A stretch of DNA of 64,000 nucleotides from Oceaniferula spumae (GCF_042849255.1 NZ_AP026866.1:3720001-3784000); one strand, 5' to 3'. Counted from the stretch's first letter, positions 1 through 9,692 are shown. Program-made: numbers and translations. Notes: generated by a model from the sequence alone, not told the origin.

Positions 1-2
1 TC

Positions 3-1085
3 GGCAGCATGGGTAAACGGGACTACCAAAACTGGCGGGTAACCAGCAACCACTACGATATCTCTTATCTATTGAATGATCGCTACTACGACCGTTACTT
101 CTTTTCCACGGTGCCCCAGACAGGGAAATACATGCCTGAAGAGCCGTTGATCAACTCACGCATGCGACCGCAGACCGAGGACGTGGAGATGCTGCGCCAG
201 ATTACGAGTGCCAAACGTCTCAGACTGCGTGGTGGCTTTAACATCAACTCAACCTCGGTTGCCGCCTGGGAAATGCTGCTGTCCTCTTCGCTCGGTATCG
301 ATCGCGATCAGCTCGGGGGATCGCCTGAAAGCACGGTGAGTTTTTCTCCGCGCATGGACGCCTTCGGCAGCGTCGATGTCACCAGCATCTCCGAAACCGA
401 TGCGGCATCGGGGGATAAACATATACGATTAACCTCGGACCAAGTGCGCACACTGGCGGAGGAAATCGTGCACCAGATCAAAAGACGCGGCCCGTTTCCC
501 AGTGTGGCATCATTTGTCAACCGGACCGACCAACTGGAAAGTCTGCTACGCGAGGACACATCCGGTGGCGGGGCGGAGTATGAGGATGTTAGATTTGCGG
601 GCGCTATCCAAGCCGCGATCGATGCAGCGGGACTGTTGGGAACACTGGAAGGTGACAAGGTCATCGATCCGTCAGAATATGTCGACGACATACGATTTTA
701 CCCAGGGGCAAAGTCAGTTAGAAAATCGGCGAATTCCCATCTTCCGGGAGCGTTGAAGCAAAGCGACATCCTTCGGCAGATCGACCCCTTCATCACTGCC
801 CGCGGCGACAGCTTTACGATCCGTGCCATGGGAGTAAGCAAAGATGCGGCCGGAAAGGTGCTCGCCAGAGCTGTGTGTGAGGCGGTGGTGCAGCGTGAGG
901 TTGAATACCTGGATCCCACTGAAGCATCCGATAAAGCCCCCTATGAGGTGGCCGTCAATGACGATGGCACCAGGGAGTTTACACCAGTATTGAATCCAGT
1001 GAACCAACGCTTCGGTCGCAGATTTATCATTCAATCATTTCGCTGGTTGCCGAAGAGCGAGGTTGCTCATATGACTTCCTCCTGA
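3..1085 (+). CDS. Verru_Chthon cassette protein A (partial, 5' end outside window)
   Basis: The frame is already open at the window edge, so the true start is upstream and the first Met at position 9 is probably internal. The visible ~360 residues include the block SYLLNDRYYDRYFFS near the start and FGRRFIIQSFRWLP at the C-terminus, which I recognise from Verru_Chthon cassette protein A, the largest of four pseudopilin-like proteins found in Verrucomicrobia and Chthoniobacter. Family members have a prepilin-type N-terminus, which would lie outside the window, and are thought to be exported by a type II/IV pilus-like machine. A prepilin peptidase is encoded at 28625. Function in the cell is unknown. 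Family assignment is from memory of the conserved blocks, not from a search. Confidence 0.75.
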   Translation, partial: GSMGKRDYQNWRVTSNHYDISYLLNDRYYDRYFFSTVPQTGKYMPEEPLINSRMRPQTEDVEMLRQITSAKRLRLRGGFNINSTSVAAWEMLLSSSLGIDRDQLGGSPESTVSFSPRMDAFGSVDVTSISETDAASGDKHIRLTSDQVRTLAEEIVHQIKRRGPFPSVASFVNRTDQLESLLREDTSGGGAEYEDVRFAGAIQAAIDAAGLLGTLEGDKVIDPSEYVDDIRFYPGAKSVRKSANSHLPGALKQSDILRQIDPFITARGDSFTIRAMGVSKDAAGKVLARAVCEAVVQREVEYLDPTEASDKAPYEVAVNDDGTREFTPVLNPVNQRFGRRFIIQSFRWLPKSEVAHMTSS

Positions 1086-1125
1086 TCGGTGGTAATTTAG
1101 CGTCCGAACTTGTATTTATAGAACT

Positions 1126-1884
1126 ATGGAATTTTGTAGTCATCCATCTTCCTTATTTAGGCGCAGTGCTGGGCTGTGTTTCTTGATGATCGGTGTATGT
1201 GTGCTGGTTTGTTCTCCGGTGTCTGCTCAGGATGATGCTAAATCGGCGCGCAAGGTGAGATTCAAGATTTACTCATGGGTCAACGATATGGTTCAGCCCG
1301 AAGCCAAACCGTCAGGAAAGGAACTCTACTGCCGAACACCGAAGGGCTATCAGGCAATGGTAGTGAACCCGGCCGAAGTCAGCCCTGAGTATGAAGGTCT
1401 GCTGACGGATGGCAGTCTCGTATTTTACAAACGCACCGAGGTCGACGGAGAACAAGCGTATACTCCTGTGGCAGAGACCCCCGTGCCCGCCGGTGCTGAG
1501 CAGCTGTTCATCTATCATTTTGCCGAAGGCGATAAAAACAAAGTGCTAGCTGTCGACACCAGCTTGCGCAGCTTTCCCATGGGGCAGTTTGTATTTCTGA
1601 ATACCACTGAGCAGCCCGTGATCCTGAGCATCAACGGCAAGGCGATCGGTGTGAAACCTCGCTCTAGGGGGAAGATGAAATACGCGATATCCTCCAAGGG
1701 CACGCTGCGCATTGAGGTGAAATCGACAGACAAGCCCCAGAAGTTACTGGCCGTGATGACGGTCGGTGGCCGCAGTGAGCAGAGAATTATTGGATTTTTT
1801 CATGCCTTCCGTGACGGCAAGACACACCGACTGTTACTCGAACGTGGGGTTGACCGGCAGGCAGACATCATCAATCGCGATTAG
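1126..1884 (+). CDS. secreted protein, paralogue of the next gene
   Basis: A 252-residue protein with a cleavable signal peptide: a hydrophobic stretch LCFLMIGVCVLVC followed by SPVSAQ. I do not recognise a named domain. It clearly matches the next protein over its C-terminal half: FPMGQFVFLNTT against FPLGTFQFVNTT, AVMTVGGR against AVMTIGGR, and LLLERGVDRQADIIN against ILIERGIDRQGRVIN. It starts 40 bp after the Verru_Chthon A gene on the same strand, so it is probably cotranscribed with that cassette and may be a periplasmic or surface partner of the exported pseudopilins. That functional link is inference from position. Confidence 0.75.
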   Translation: MEFCSHPSSLFRRSAGLCFLMIGVCVLVCSPVSAQDDAKSARKVRFKIYSWVNDMVQPEAKPSGKELYCRTPKGYQAMVVNPAEVSPEYEGLLTDGSLVFYKRTEVDGEQAYTPVAETPVPAGAEQLFIYHFAEGDKNKVLAVDTSLRSFPMGQFVFLNTTEQPVILSINGKAIGVKPRSRGKMKYAISSKGTLRIEVKSTDKPQKLLAVMTVGGRSEQRIIGFFHAFRDGKTHRLLLERGVDRQADIINRD

Positions 1885-1935
1885 TTAGGCGCATGATGAG
1901 ACGACATTGATAACCCCATTTCCCACAACCAAGCT

Positions 1936-2718
1936 ATGAAACACCAAACTCCCTTCATGCTAACATGCATGCTTATCCTTTGCGTTGCTCTCGGTAGTCA
2001 GTCATGGGCAGAGCCTGATATCGGTCCTGCAGAGCAGCAGGATACTGCGGGCAAAGAGGTAGAAGCTGTCGCCGTTAATCCTGATGGCGGGCCCCTGCTT
2101 GTCGCGAGTTGGGAAAGTGATGATCTCGCTGCTGTCGATCACCCCCTGGTCGAGGCGATCTTTGTCAAAAAGGGTGGTGTGTTTGTAAAAGAAATGCAAC
2201 GCGCGTCATTGGACGCTGCCGACTACAAACTTTCTCCCACTCAAGAAGGCATCATGGTGATGCGGAAACAGGTCGATGTAGAAGGCATCATGTCCTACAA
2301 AGAGGCTTGCAAGTTCACGTTCGAGGAGGGCGTCACCAGAGTCTTCGTCTATCTCCTCCAGAAAAAAGGAAAACTAACAGCTGTTGCGGTGGATCTTGCC
2401 GAGCGTTCGTTTCCACTGGGGACTTTTCAGTTTGTGAACACCACGGACAAAGCAGTTCACGTCAGCGTCAACGACGAGACGATGAAGGTCGAGGCAGGCC
2501 ATCGTGGCGTGGTGCGTTACCAGCTCAGCGATAGTGGAACCATGCGTGTGGTGGCCAGTAACACGGATGATCCTTCGAAGAAGTTGGCGGTCATGACCAT
2601 CGGTGGTCGCGCGGGTCAGCGAATGCTTGGGCTGTTCCACACCACTCGGGGAGATCAAAACCATCGCATTCTCATCGAACGAGGCATCGACCGGCAGGGC
2701 AGAGTGATCAACCGATAG
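1936..2718 (+). CDS. secreted protein, paralogue of the previous gene
   Basis: A 260-residue protein with a signal peptide (LTCMLILCVALGSQSWAE). The body after about residue 140 is homologous to the preceding gene product, sharing the FPLGTFQFVNTTDK, VMTIGGRAGQR and IERGIDRQGR motifs, so the two arose by tandem duplication. The N-terminal thirds differ more. The predicted fold is probably beta-rich, judging from alternating hydrophobic residues. It is the last gene of the rightward unit that begins with the Verru_Chthon A gene and it meets the next gene end to end with 8 bp between them. Function unknown; a cassette-associated secreted factor is the simplest guess. Confidence 0.75.
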   Translation: MKHQTPFMLTCMLILCVALGSQSWAEPDIGPAEQQDTAGKEVEAVAVNPDGGPLLVASWESDDLAAVDHPLVEAIFVKKGGVFVKEMQRASLDAADYKLSPTQEGIMVMRKQVDVEGIMSYKEACKFTFEEGVTRVFVYLLQKKGKLTAVAVDLAERSFPLGTFQFVNTTDKAVHVSVNDETMKVEAGHRGVVRYQLSDSGTMRVVASNTDDPSKKLAVMTIGGRAGQRMLGLFHTTRGDQNHRILIERGIDRQGRVINR

Positions 2719-2726
2719 AAGAGATG

Positions 2727-4313
2727 TTATTCCGCTGGCGTGGAGCGTTCGACGCCTCCTTTTTCAAATCGATTGCGCAGGTGGTAGCGCATATCGAACA
2801 GGTCGAGTCGGCGGTCACGCATCGGAGTGACGGAGCCGGTCTCGCGTGAGCGGTAGAGATCGTCGATATCGAGATCTGTCACTAGCATGGTTTCTACATT
2901 GGAGTCGGCCTCGGCCTGGATGCCGTCGCGGGCAAACTCAAAATCCGAAGGTGTGAACACGGCGGCGCGACCATAATGAATGTCCATGGCAGGCACGTCT
3001 GGCAGGTTGCCGATGACGCCGGCGGTCACCACGTAGATTTGGTTTTCAATCGCTCGTGCCTGAGCGCAAGTTCGCACACGCAGGTAGCCCTGACGGTTGT
3101 CCGTGCAGTAGGGCACAAAGATGATCTCCGCTCCTTTTTCCGCCAAGTAGCGAGCGGCTTCCGGAAATTCGATGTCGTAACAAATCAGGATACCGACTTT
3201 TGCTTTCGGCGTCTGTACCAGATAAAGCTCGTTGCCTCCGCTGATTCCCCAGTAGATGCGCTCGGACGGGGTGATGTGCAGTTTTGGTTGACCGACGTAT
3301 GAGCCGTCCGGACGGAATAACATCGCGACATTCTGCAGGCTGCCGTCTTTTTGTAGTACCGGGTGCGAGCCAGCGATGATGTAGAGTCCGAACTCACGGG
3401 AGAGATTAGCAATAAGGTCGGTGAAGTCATCTGTTAGGTCGGCAAGCTTCCGAATACCTTCTTGAGATGTTAGGGGATCGAGATGGGAAAGTAACTGCAC
3501 CGAGAAGAATTCAGGAAACAAAACGAACTCTGAATTATAGTCGGCTGCAGTTTCCACGAAGTATCGAACCTGACCTGCAAACTCGTTAAAGTCTGCGATG
3601 CGCCGCATTTGATACTGCACGCAGGAAACTCGCACCTTCGAGTTATCCTTTGCGGCTGCCTGATAGTCTGGATTTAGCCACTCAATCAGTGATGCATGGT
3701 TATGGCTACGGGCATCGCGGATGTAGTTCGGCATCACATCTCGAACCACAAAGCCTTCCTTGAGTTGGAAAGAAAGCACCGGATCATGCAGTTCTCCTGC
3801 CTGAACTAGAGAGACGTATTCTTCGGCAGAATAGTCTTTGGCGTGGTTTTCGTAGCCCAGCAATCGACCGCCAGATAGGATCCTACGCAGGTTGAGTTTG
3901 CGGCAGATGTCACGGCGCACTTCGTAGAGAGCCTTACCGATGCCGCAGCGCTGGCAATCGGGATCAACGTAAACATCGGCACCGTATAGGGTGTCGCCTC
4001 GGGCATCGTGATTGTAAAAATATCCGTCGTCGGTGATACCGTAGTAGGTGTGTGGCCGTAGCGGATCCGAACCTAGAGAAACAATTAAACTCGAAGCCGC
4101 TCCCACTGGAACGCCGTTCAGCTCTGCGATGATCTGCCCTTCGGCAAACCGTTCCAGATGTGACTGCAGCTGATCGACACGCCATGCAGAATCGGTTTCC
4201 ACCAACGAGGGGAAAGCCCGGTTGTACAGTGCGATGAGATCCGGAATGTCGCTGGTTTGAGTATTGCGGATGGATACCGTACCAGCGGAGCATTCATATT
4301 GGCGAACTTGCAT
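2727..4313 (-). CDS. GNAT acetyltransferase-nitrilase superfamily fusion protein
   Basis: A 528-residue two-domain protein. Residues about 10-190 form a GNAT N-acetyltransferase domain, with the acetyl-CoA loop region at DCQRCGIGKALYE. Residues about 225-490 form a carbon-nitrogen hydrolase (nitrilase/amidase) domain with the catalytic triad visible: Glu in LFPEFF, Lys in KLHITPSER and Cys in LICYDIEFPEAA. Such fusions are known in several bacterial phyla, where the hydrolase would cleave an amide or nitrile and the acetyltransferase would act on an amine, but the substrates are not established. There is no signal peptide, so it is cytoplasmic. The neighbours give no pathway hint. The start is the ATG at 4313. 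Confidence 0.88.
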   Translation of the reverse strand: MQVRQYECSAGTVSIRNTQTSDIPDLIALYNRAFPSLVETDSAWRVDQLQSHLERFAEGQIIAELNGVPVGAASSLIVSLGSDPLRPHTYYGITDDGYFYNHDARGDTLYGADVYVDPDCQRCGIGKALYEVRRDICRKLNLRRILSGGRLLGYENHAKDYSAEEYVSLVQAGELHDPVLSFQLKEGFVVRDVMPNYIRDARSHNHASLIEWLNPDYQAAAKDNSKVRVSCVQYQMRRIADFNEFAGQVRYFVETAADYNSEFVLFPEFFSVQLLSHLDPLTSQEGIRKLADLTDDFTDLIANLSREFGLYIIAGSHPVLQKDGSLQNVAMLFRPDGSYVGQPKLHITPSERIYWGISGGNELYLVQTPKAKVGILICYDIEFPEAARYLAEKGAEIIFVPYCTDNRQGYLRVRTCAQARAIENQIYVVTAGVIGNLPDVPAMDIHYGRAAVFTPSDFEFARDGIQAEADSNVETMLVTDLDIDDLYRSRETGSVTPMRDRRLDLFDMRYHLRNRFEKGGVERSTPAE

Positions 4314-4377
4314 GCCCTATGTTTATCAGTGAGGTAGCCTGGGGTGAAGTTAATACTAGGTCTGTGATCCCCACCGT

Positions 4378-6741
4378 TTACTTGACGCGCTTATTGGTTT
4401 TCGGATCGATGGTGATGGGCCAACCCAGATATGGTTTGTTCTCCGTTTCGTTCGTTGGGCTAGCATAGTAAGGCCAGTTAGCCAGAGTGACGGTTCCGTC
4501 GCTTCGATGCAGTGTTAGAATGGAATATCCCACGGCCTTATCGTAGAGGCGAGATGGTTCCTTTTCGATGTCGTAGGGATTGGATGCGGCATGTAGCGTC
4601 ATTTTGTTGCCGAAGCCGTCTTCAAACTCTCCAGTGTATTTTGGTGCTCCATTCACACGATTGGCTCCACCGTCTTTAGGGAACCAACGGCGCGGCCAGA
4701 GATTGGCGATAGCGGGTGATGAAATCCACCAAGCACTGTCGTTAAACTTTTTGACGCCATATTGTCCTGAGGAACCTAAGTGTTGGTCGCCGGTGACGTG
4801 AACCGCACCTGCTTTAGTGATGAGATCTACGGCAAGATCGCGTTTGCTTTGTGGCCAACCGTTAGAGTCATAGTCCAACTTTGGAATATCGGTTGATGGG
4901 TATTCACCCGGTTTCATCCGCTTGAGTGAAGGGACTACAGCATCGGAGAACTTATCTTCGGGAATGGACTGAAGTGTCATGAGCGGGGTGGCTGAAATGA
5001 CGAGATTCCACTTGGATTTTTCATCCTTGTTAGATGCCCATTTCTCCAAGAAGGCTTCCTGACGTTTTCCTAATAGCTCAGCACCCGCAACATCGAGTTC
5101 GCGTGGGGTTGTGAGGCCAGGGCGTTGTTTATTGCGATTCTGTGGCCAGCCGTTATTTATTTTGGATTCGGGCAGCAGTGCTTTGGGGGCTGACTTCCAC
5201 TGTCGATCGGCGAGGATTGCCATGTCGATGCCAGCGTATTTCCAATTGGTGAAATAGACGGAGATGCCTGATTCAGTTGGAGCTGGGTCGATGGGCAAAG
5301 GAAGAGAACCTGTCTGGGTCTCATGCACGGCGTTGACGAAGCCGACGGACATTTTGTAGCCGCCGCTGTCTTGTGCTCCGGCATAAATGCCTCCTGAGCG
5401 ATCCGCTAACTTTCCGCCAGAGCCCCAGATGTTGCCGTGAAAGACGTCGTGGTCATCAGGTATGGCAAAAGCTGGTGTGTTGCGCAGAAGTTCACGCCAA
5501 CTCCAGCCGTGCATGGCGTATTTTCGTAGGTAGCAGAGCACAGTGCGATCGTCGTATTCGGTGTTATTTTTTCCGAACAACAGTCCGTAGCCTCCGATGG
5601 GTTCATAGATCTGGTCACCCATGAACGCGATCAAGTCAGGGTTGTGATCTTTGACGTTACCGACGAGCAAGTTGTGGGGGAAGCCAGTGGCGTCGTTGCA
5701 GGAGAGAGTCGCTACTGTTAGGTTCTCTTTATCGGTGGGTTCTTTGCGGACGATTCCCGCGAAGGTGTGGTCTTTCCAGGTGACTGTATAATTGTGGTCC
5801 TTGGTCACGTCGATACCATCCAGATGGAAAGTGGCGACTCGTGATTGAGCATTGATCTTGGCTGTGGATGTTTGGCCGTCGACCGTGAGTGTTACCGACT
5901 GTCCTTCCGTGATAACTGGCGCGATCTGAGCGATGAGGTTCAGTTTGCCACTGTGCTCGAGCGTGTATTGAGTCCAGTAGATCGGGCCGAAAGAGCGGTC
6001 AGGGTGGGCGGTGACTTTGTCCCCACTGAGTGACATGTTAGAGATGGCGGCCTGCCAGCTGCCACCTCTGTTTTGTTTAATGCTTTGAACGTTCTTAGGT
6101 CGTGGTTGACGCACTAGATGGGTGTTAGGCGCTTGTGTGCTTACCGTGTATGAGGCAAGTCCCGGAAGCCATGAGGCATGAACTCCTTCATTGATAAGTG
6201 TATGGTCTCCTGCTGTTAAGGTGATGGTGTAAGTGCCGCTATCGCTGGGCTTAGCGGTAAGTTTCAGATCGATAGGCTGTTCGAAATTTTTGATCAGAGG
6301 TTTTTCCGAACTGTGGCCGCCGATGAATAAGGTGCCGTCAGCTTTGATACCTGCTGCGAAGCCAGCACCGTAGATGGCGGAGTCACGGTAATCATCGAAT
6401 AGACCTTGCAGGCCAAGCTGGAAACCAATGAATCCCTTAGATCCTTTGGCTGGGGCATGGATGGTGTCGAAGGTGGCTGAAATTTCCAGAGGGGCTTTGT
6501 CCTCAGAGATTTCGGCGGTCAGGATGACGAGTTCTCTGTCGCCGCCTGCATGGTAATTATGGGCACTGGCTTTGCCGTCTGTGACTTTGGTTTGCCAGTC
6601 TTCCATGGGGTTGGCCCAAAGGTCCGCTCCAGTCCAGGGTTGATTGCCGGTGGTTGGCAGAGCAGGAGAGACGTTGTCTGCATGGGACTGCAGAGGCAGT
6701 AGGAGTGCGGTGGCTGATAGGATCAGTTTTTTGTGAATCAT
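4378..6741 (-). CDS. PhoD-like secreted metallophosphatase
   Basis: About 787 residues from the chosen ATG at 6741, which directly precedes a good signal peptide (MIHKKLILSATALLLPLQSHA) and has AGGA upstream. A start 30 bp earlier only adds MGLLLRIQPI. The N-terminal ~330 residues are beta-rich and unassigned. The C-terminal half has PhoD/calcineurin-like metal-binding motifs: a Cys-Asn-Asp cluster (LSCND), FMGDQIYE, PDDHDVFHGN and HVTGDQHLG. PhoD enzymes are exported phosphomono- or diesterases that release phosphate from organic sources. The conserved GDQ/DDHD set suggests an active enzyme. It is probably monocistronic, with an unrelated gene on each side. A pst operon lies 52 kb away. Confidence 0.85.
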   Translation of the reverse strand: MIHKKLILSATALLLPLQSHADNVSPALPTTGNQPWTGADLWANPMEDWQTKVTDGKASAHNYHAGGDRELVILTAEISEDKAPLEISATFDTIHAPAKGSKGFIGFQLGLQGLFDDYRDSAIYGAGFAAGIKADGTLFIGGHSSEKPLIKNFEQPIDLKLTAKPSDSGTYTITLTAGDHTLINEGVHASWLPGLASYTVSTQAPNTHLVRQPRPKNVQSIKQNRGGSWQAAISNMSLSGDKVTAHPDRSFGPIYWTQYTLEHSGKLNLIAQIAPVITEGQSVTLTVDGQTSTAKINAQSRVATFHLDGIDVTKDHNYTVTWKDHTFAGIVRKEPTDKENLTVATLSCNDATGFPHNLLVGNVKDHNPDLIAFMGDQIYEPIGGYGLLFGKNNTEYDDRTVLCYLRKYAMHGWSWRELLRNTPAFAIPDDHDVFHGNIWGSGGKLADRSGGIYAGAQDSGGYKMSVGFVNAVHETQTGSLPLPIDPAPTESGISVYFTNWKYAGIDMAILADRQWKSAPKALLPESKINNGWPQNRNKQRPGLTTPRELDVAGAELLGKRQEAFLEKWASNKDEKSKWNLVISATPLMTLQSIPEDKFSDAVVPSLKRMKPGEYPSTDIPKLDYDSNGWPQSKRDLAVDLITKAGAVHVTGDQHLGSSGQYGVKKFNDSAWWISSPAIANLWPRRWFPKDGGANRVNGAPKYTGEFEDGFGNKMTLHAASNPYDIEKEPSRLYDKAVGYSILTLHRSDGTVTLANWPYYASPTNETENKPYLGWPITIDPKTNKRVK

Positions 6742-6849
6742 GATTGGCTGTATCCTGAGCAAAAGACCCAAGTTAGAGAAGGACTAAACTGGCCCAAGTG
6801 GTCAAAAAATGGATCCCAATTCCTCACATTTAATACGGATCAGATAAGC

Positions 6850-7416
6850 CTATCTGCGTTTTCTTGAAGAAGAGCGCTTCTTCTTGGGCTTGGACCTGGA
6901 CATGGGTTCCCTGAGCTTGGTCTTGGTGATGTCAAAAGGGGTGCCGCAATACATGCATCGCCACCGTTGGGTAAAAACAATATTCAGCACCGCTGTGTGG
7001 CCGTAATTCATGGGCCATGCCTTGAAGGATTTTTCATGCTTTAGTGCCAAATTATCGAGTAAAGGGGTACATTTGCACAGGGGGCAGGTTGCTCTACGGC
7101 GCATCAAATAGGCGAAGAGCCAGGTGAACGCACAGGCAATCAGCAGACCGGCAATCACATAGGCGGTACGATGCTGAAGCTCCTTCGTAGCTAAAAAGAA
7201 AGCGATGATTCCTGCTAACAGAGCAATCACCGACAGGTAAAATGCCAGAGTGCTGAGCACTGCCAAGACGAACGGGCGCTTGTATGGCACCGAGCGATCA
7301 CGCTGCCCAAGATTGGGCCCCATCTTGACCTGGACCAGGTCTTTGGTAGCTGGGGCCCGATACGTCGGTTGCCCAGGACTCAATTTGGTTTTCTGTTTTT
7401 GAGCAGTTGTCGGCAT
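6850..7416 (-). CDS. membrane protein with zinc-ribbon-like cysteine pairs
   Basis: A 188-residue protein of unknown family. It has two transmembrane segments at about residues 50-75 and 82-104. After them come CPLCKC and, about 40 residues later, CMYCG, two CxxC pairs that could bind one zinc ion on the cytoplasmic side. The C-terminal tail is extremely basic (KPKKKRSSSRKRR), as in proteins that touch nucleic acid or acidic lipids. The gene ends 78 bp before the phosphatase start and begins just downstream of the pyrophosphatase gene on the same strand, so it may be cotranscribed with hppA. No function can be assigned. Confidence 0.7.
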   Translation of the reverse strand: MPTTAQKQKTKLSPGQPTYRAPATKDLVQVKMGPNLGQRDRSVPYKRPFVLAVLSTLAFYLSVIALLAGIIAFFLATKELQHRTAYVIAGLLIACAFTWLFAYLMRRRATCPLCKCTPLLDNLALKHEKSFKAWPMNYGHTAVLNIVFTQRWRCMYCGTPFDITKTKLREPMSRSKPKKKRSSSRKRR

Positions 7417-7440
7417 CTTTACTTAACAACTGCTAATATC

Positions 7441-9471
7441 CTACAAGAGCGGAGCAATGACAAGACTAACAATCGCCATCACATTGATGAGAATGTTCAT
7501 GGATGGGCCGGAGGTGTCCTTGAAGGGATCACCGACGGTATCACCCACGACGCAGCCCTTATGGGTCTCGGAGCCTTTGCCGCCGTTGTGACCTTCCTCC
7601 ACGTATTTCTTAGCATTATCCCATGCTCCACCGGCATTGGACATGAACAGAGCCATCAGAATACAGCCTAACAGGGCTCCACTGAGGGTTCCAGTCAGGG
7701 CGATAGCTCCTACTCCAGCGATGGCTTCGAAGCCAAATCCAACGGCCAGGGGGGTGCCTACTGCCAGCACGGCGGGGAGGATCATGCGCTTGGTCGCGGC
7801 GCGGGTAGCGATGTCCACACACTTTGCGGAATCAGGTGTTCCGGTGCCTTCCAGAAGACCAGGGATCTCGCGGAACTGGCGGCGGATTTCATTGATCATG
7901 TCAAAGGCTGCGCTGCCCACAGCTTCCATGGTGATGGCTCCATTGAGGAAGGGAATCACTCCTCCAATGAATAGCCCGACAAAGAAGGTGCGGAGCACGG
8001 CGTGATCGGTGAAATCAAAGTTGCTGATGTCTGCTTTCTGAATGAACGCGGTGATCAGGGCGAGTGCGGCCAGTCCGGCGGCACCAATGGCAAATCCCTT
8101 ACCGATGGCTGCGGTGGTATTCCCTACGGCGTCCAGACCATCGGTGATCTTGCGAGTCTCGGGGCCCATGGCGCTCATCTCGGCGATGCCGCCAGCGTTA
8201 TCGGCTACAGGGCCATACGCATCGATGGCCATGGTGATTCCGACGGTGCCAAGCATACCGACAGCCGCCAGGCCGACGCCATAGAGGCCGGCGAATTCAA
8301 AGGAAACAAAGATTGTAGCGGCGAGTGTAAGCAGTGGAATAGCCACCGACTTCATGCCGACAGATAGTCCTGTAATCATCACCGTGGCCACTCCGGTTTC
8401 GCCGGACTTGGCAATATCGCGCACAGGTTTTCCTCCAGTGTAATACTCGGTTACCAGGCCGATGACGATGCCACCGACGGCACCGCAAAGAACGGCAGAG
8501 GCGATCTGGCTATTGATTTCAAGATGATTACAAAGGGCGTAGGCACCGACGATGAAAATGATCGCCGCACCGATGGTGCCGATGCGCAGTGCGCTGGCAG
8601 GGTTCTTGGCGGACATCATTTTGACCAGCAGGATACCCAACACAGAGCAGAGCAGGCCCATGGTTGTTAGGCCGAGGGGGAGGTACATTAGCGTCTCGCG
8701 AGTTGCACCCAGTGCTTCTGCAGCATTGACGGCTAAGGCACCAGCGATGGCGACGGTGGCGATCTGTGCACCGCAGTAAGATTCGAAAATATCAGAGCCC
8801 ATGCCTGCGACATCACCGACGTTGTCACCTACGTTATCAGCGATCACACCAGGGTTACGGGGATCGTCCTCTGGAATGCCAGCTTCCACCTTGCCAACTA
8901 GATCGGCACCGACGTCCGCTGCCTTGGTGAAGATGCCGCCGCCGACACGATAGAACAGTGCGACCAGGGAAGCTCCCATGGCGAAGCCTTCCATAATTTC
9001 AGCCACATGCACGTTGTCCTTGTAGAAATAATAAAGTCCGCCGAGTCCGATCAAGCCCATGGATGCTACTGTTAGTCCCATTACCGAACCTCCGAAGAAT
9101 GCGACGCTGAGAGCATCTGCTTGGCCATTGTCCCGAGCAGCCAGAGTAGTGCGGACGTTGGCGCGGGTGGCGGTGAACATACCTACGAATCCAGCGAAAG
9201 ATGAGGCTAGACAGCCGAGGAAGAACGCCAGTGACTGCTCCTTACCGTAGTCACCTTTTTGGAAGAAGAAGAGCAAGCCTCCGATGATCACGGCGAAGAA
9301 GGAGATCAGCAGGAACTCACGCTTCATGAAAACCATGGCTCCGTTATGGATTTGATCCGCAATTTCTTTCACTTTTCCCTCACCGCCGGAGCGCTTGAGG
9401 ATACTTGCTAGAATGATAAAAGCGATACCGAGGCCGACGAGACCTGCGATAGGAGTGATGACGGGATACAT
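7441..9471 (-). CDS. hppA: membrane-bound ion-translocating pyrophosphatase, probably K+-dependent
   Basis: About 676 residues with many transmembrane helices, the normal size for this family. It couples hydrolysis of cytoplasmic pyrophosphate to export of H+ or Na+. The diagnostic acidic motif DNVGDNVGDVAGMGSD is present, as are DAYGPVADNAGG and the C-terminal GDTVGDPFKDTSGPS. The residue after GNTT, about residue 454, is Ala rather than Lys; in characterised enzymes Ala here marks the K+-dependent class, which includes the Na+-pumping forms. I chose the ATG at 9471 (MYPVITPIAGLVGLG), which begins the first helix. The upstream extension to 9555 is Pro/Ser-rich and unlike the family. It stands alone or with the small membrane gene downstream. 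Confidence 0.95.
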   Translation of the reverse strand: MYPVITPIAGLVGLGIAFIILASILKRSGGEGKVKEIADQIHNGAMVFMKREFLLISFFAVIIGGLLFFFQKGDYGKEQSLAFFLGCLASSFAGFVGMFTATRANVRTTLAARDNGQADALSVAFFGGSVMGLTVASMGLIGLGGLYYFYKDNVHVAEIMEGFAMGASLVALFYRVGGGIFTKAADVGADLVGKVEAGIPEDDPRNPGVIADNVGDNVGDVAGMGSDIFESYCGAQIATVAIAGALAVNAAEALGATRETLMYLPLGLTTMGLLCSVLGILLVKMMSAKNPASALRIGTIGAAIIFIVGAYALCNHLEINSQIASAVLCGAVGGIVIGLVTEYYTGGKPVRDIAKSGETGVATVMITGLSVGMKSVAIPLLTLAATIFVSFEFAGLYGVGLAAVGMLGTVGITMAIDAYGPVADNAGGIAEMSAMGPETRKITDGLDAVGNTTAAIGKGFAIGAAGLAALALITAFIQKADISNFDFTDHAVLRTFFVGLFIGGVIPFLNGAITMEAVGSAAFDMINEIRRQFREIPGLLEGTGTPDSAKCVDIATRAATKRMILPAVLAVGTPLAVGFGFEAIAGVGAIALTGTLSGALLGCILMALFMSNAGGAWDNAKKYVEEGHNGGKGSETHKGCVVGDTVGDPFKDTSGPSMNILINVMAIVSLVIAPLL

Positions 9472-9692
9472 AATGTTAGTCGTGGATAGTGAGGGTGTTC
9501 TGGAAATAGGGGGTGCTCTAAAACTAAAAAGCGGGGGTATACACCCTCGCTCCAAGTAGAGGCGATGAGCATAGAAATAACGGAGATAGTGGCAAGTAAA
9601 AGATCGTCAAATTTGCCATCATACAGTGGCTTGGCATGCCCCTTGCTGGCGCGGTTTTTTCCAGAAGCAAACCAACCAAAAAGCAGAGAAAG

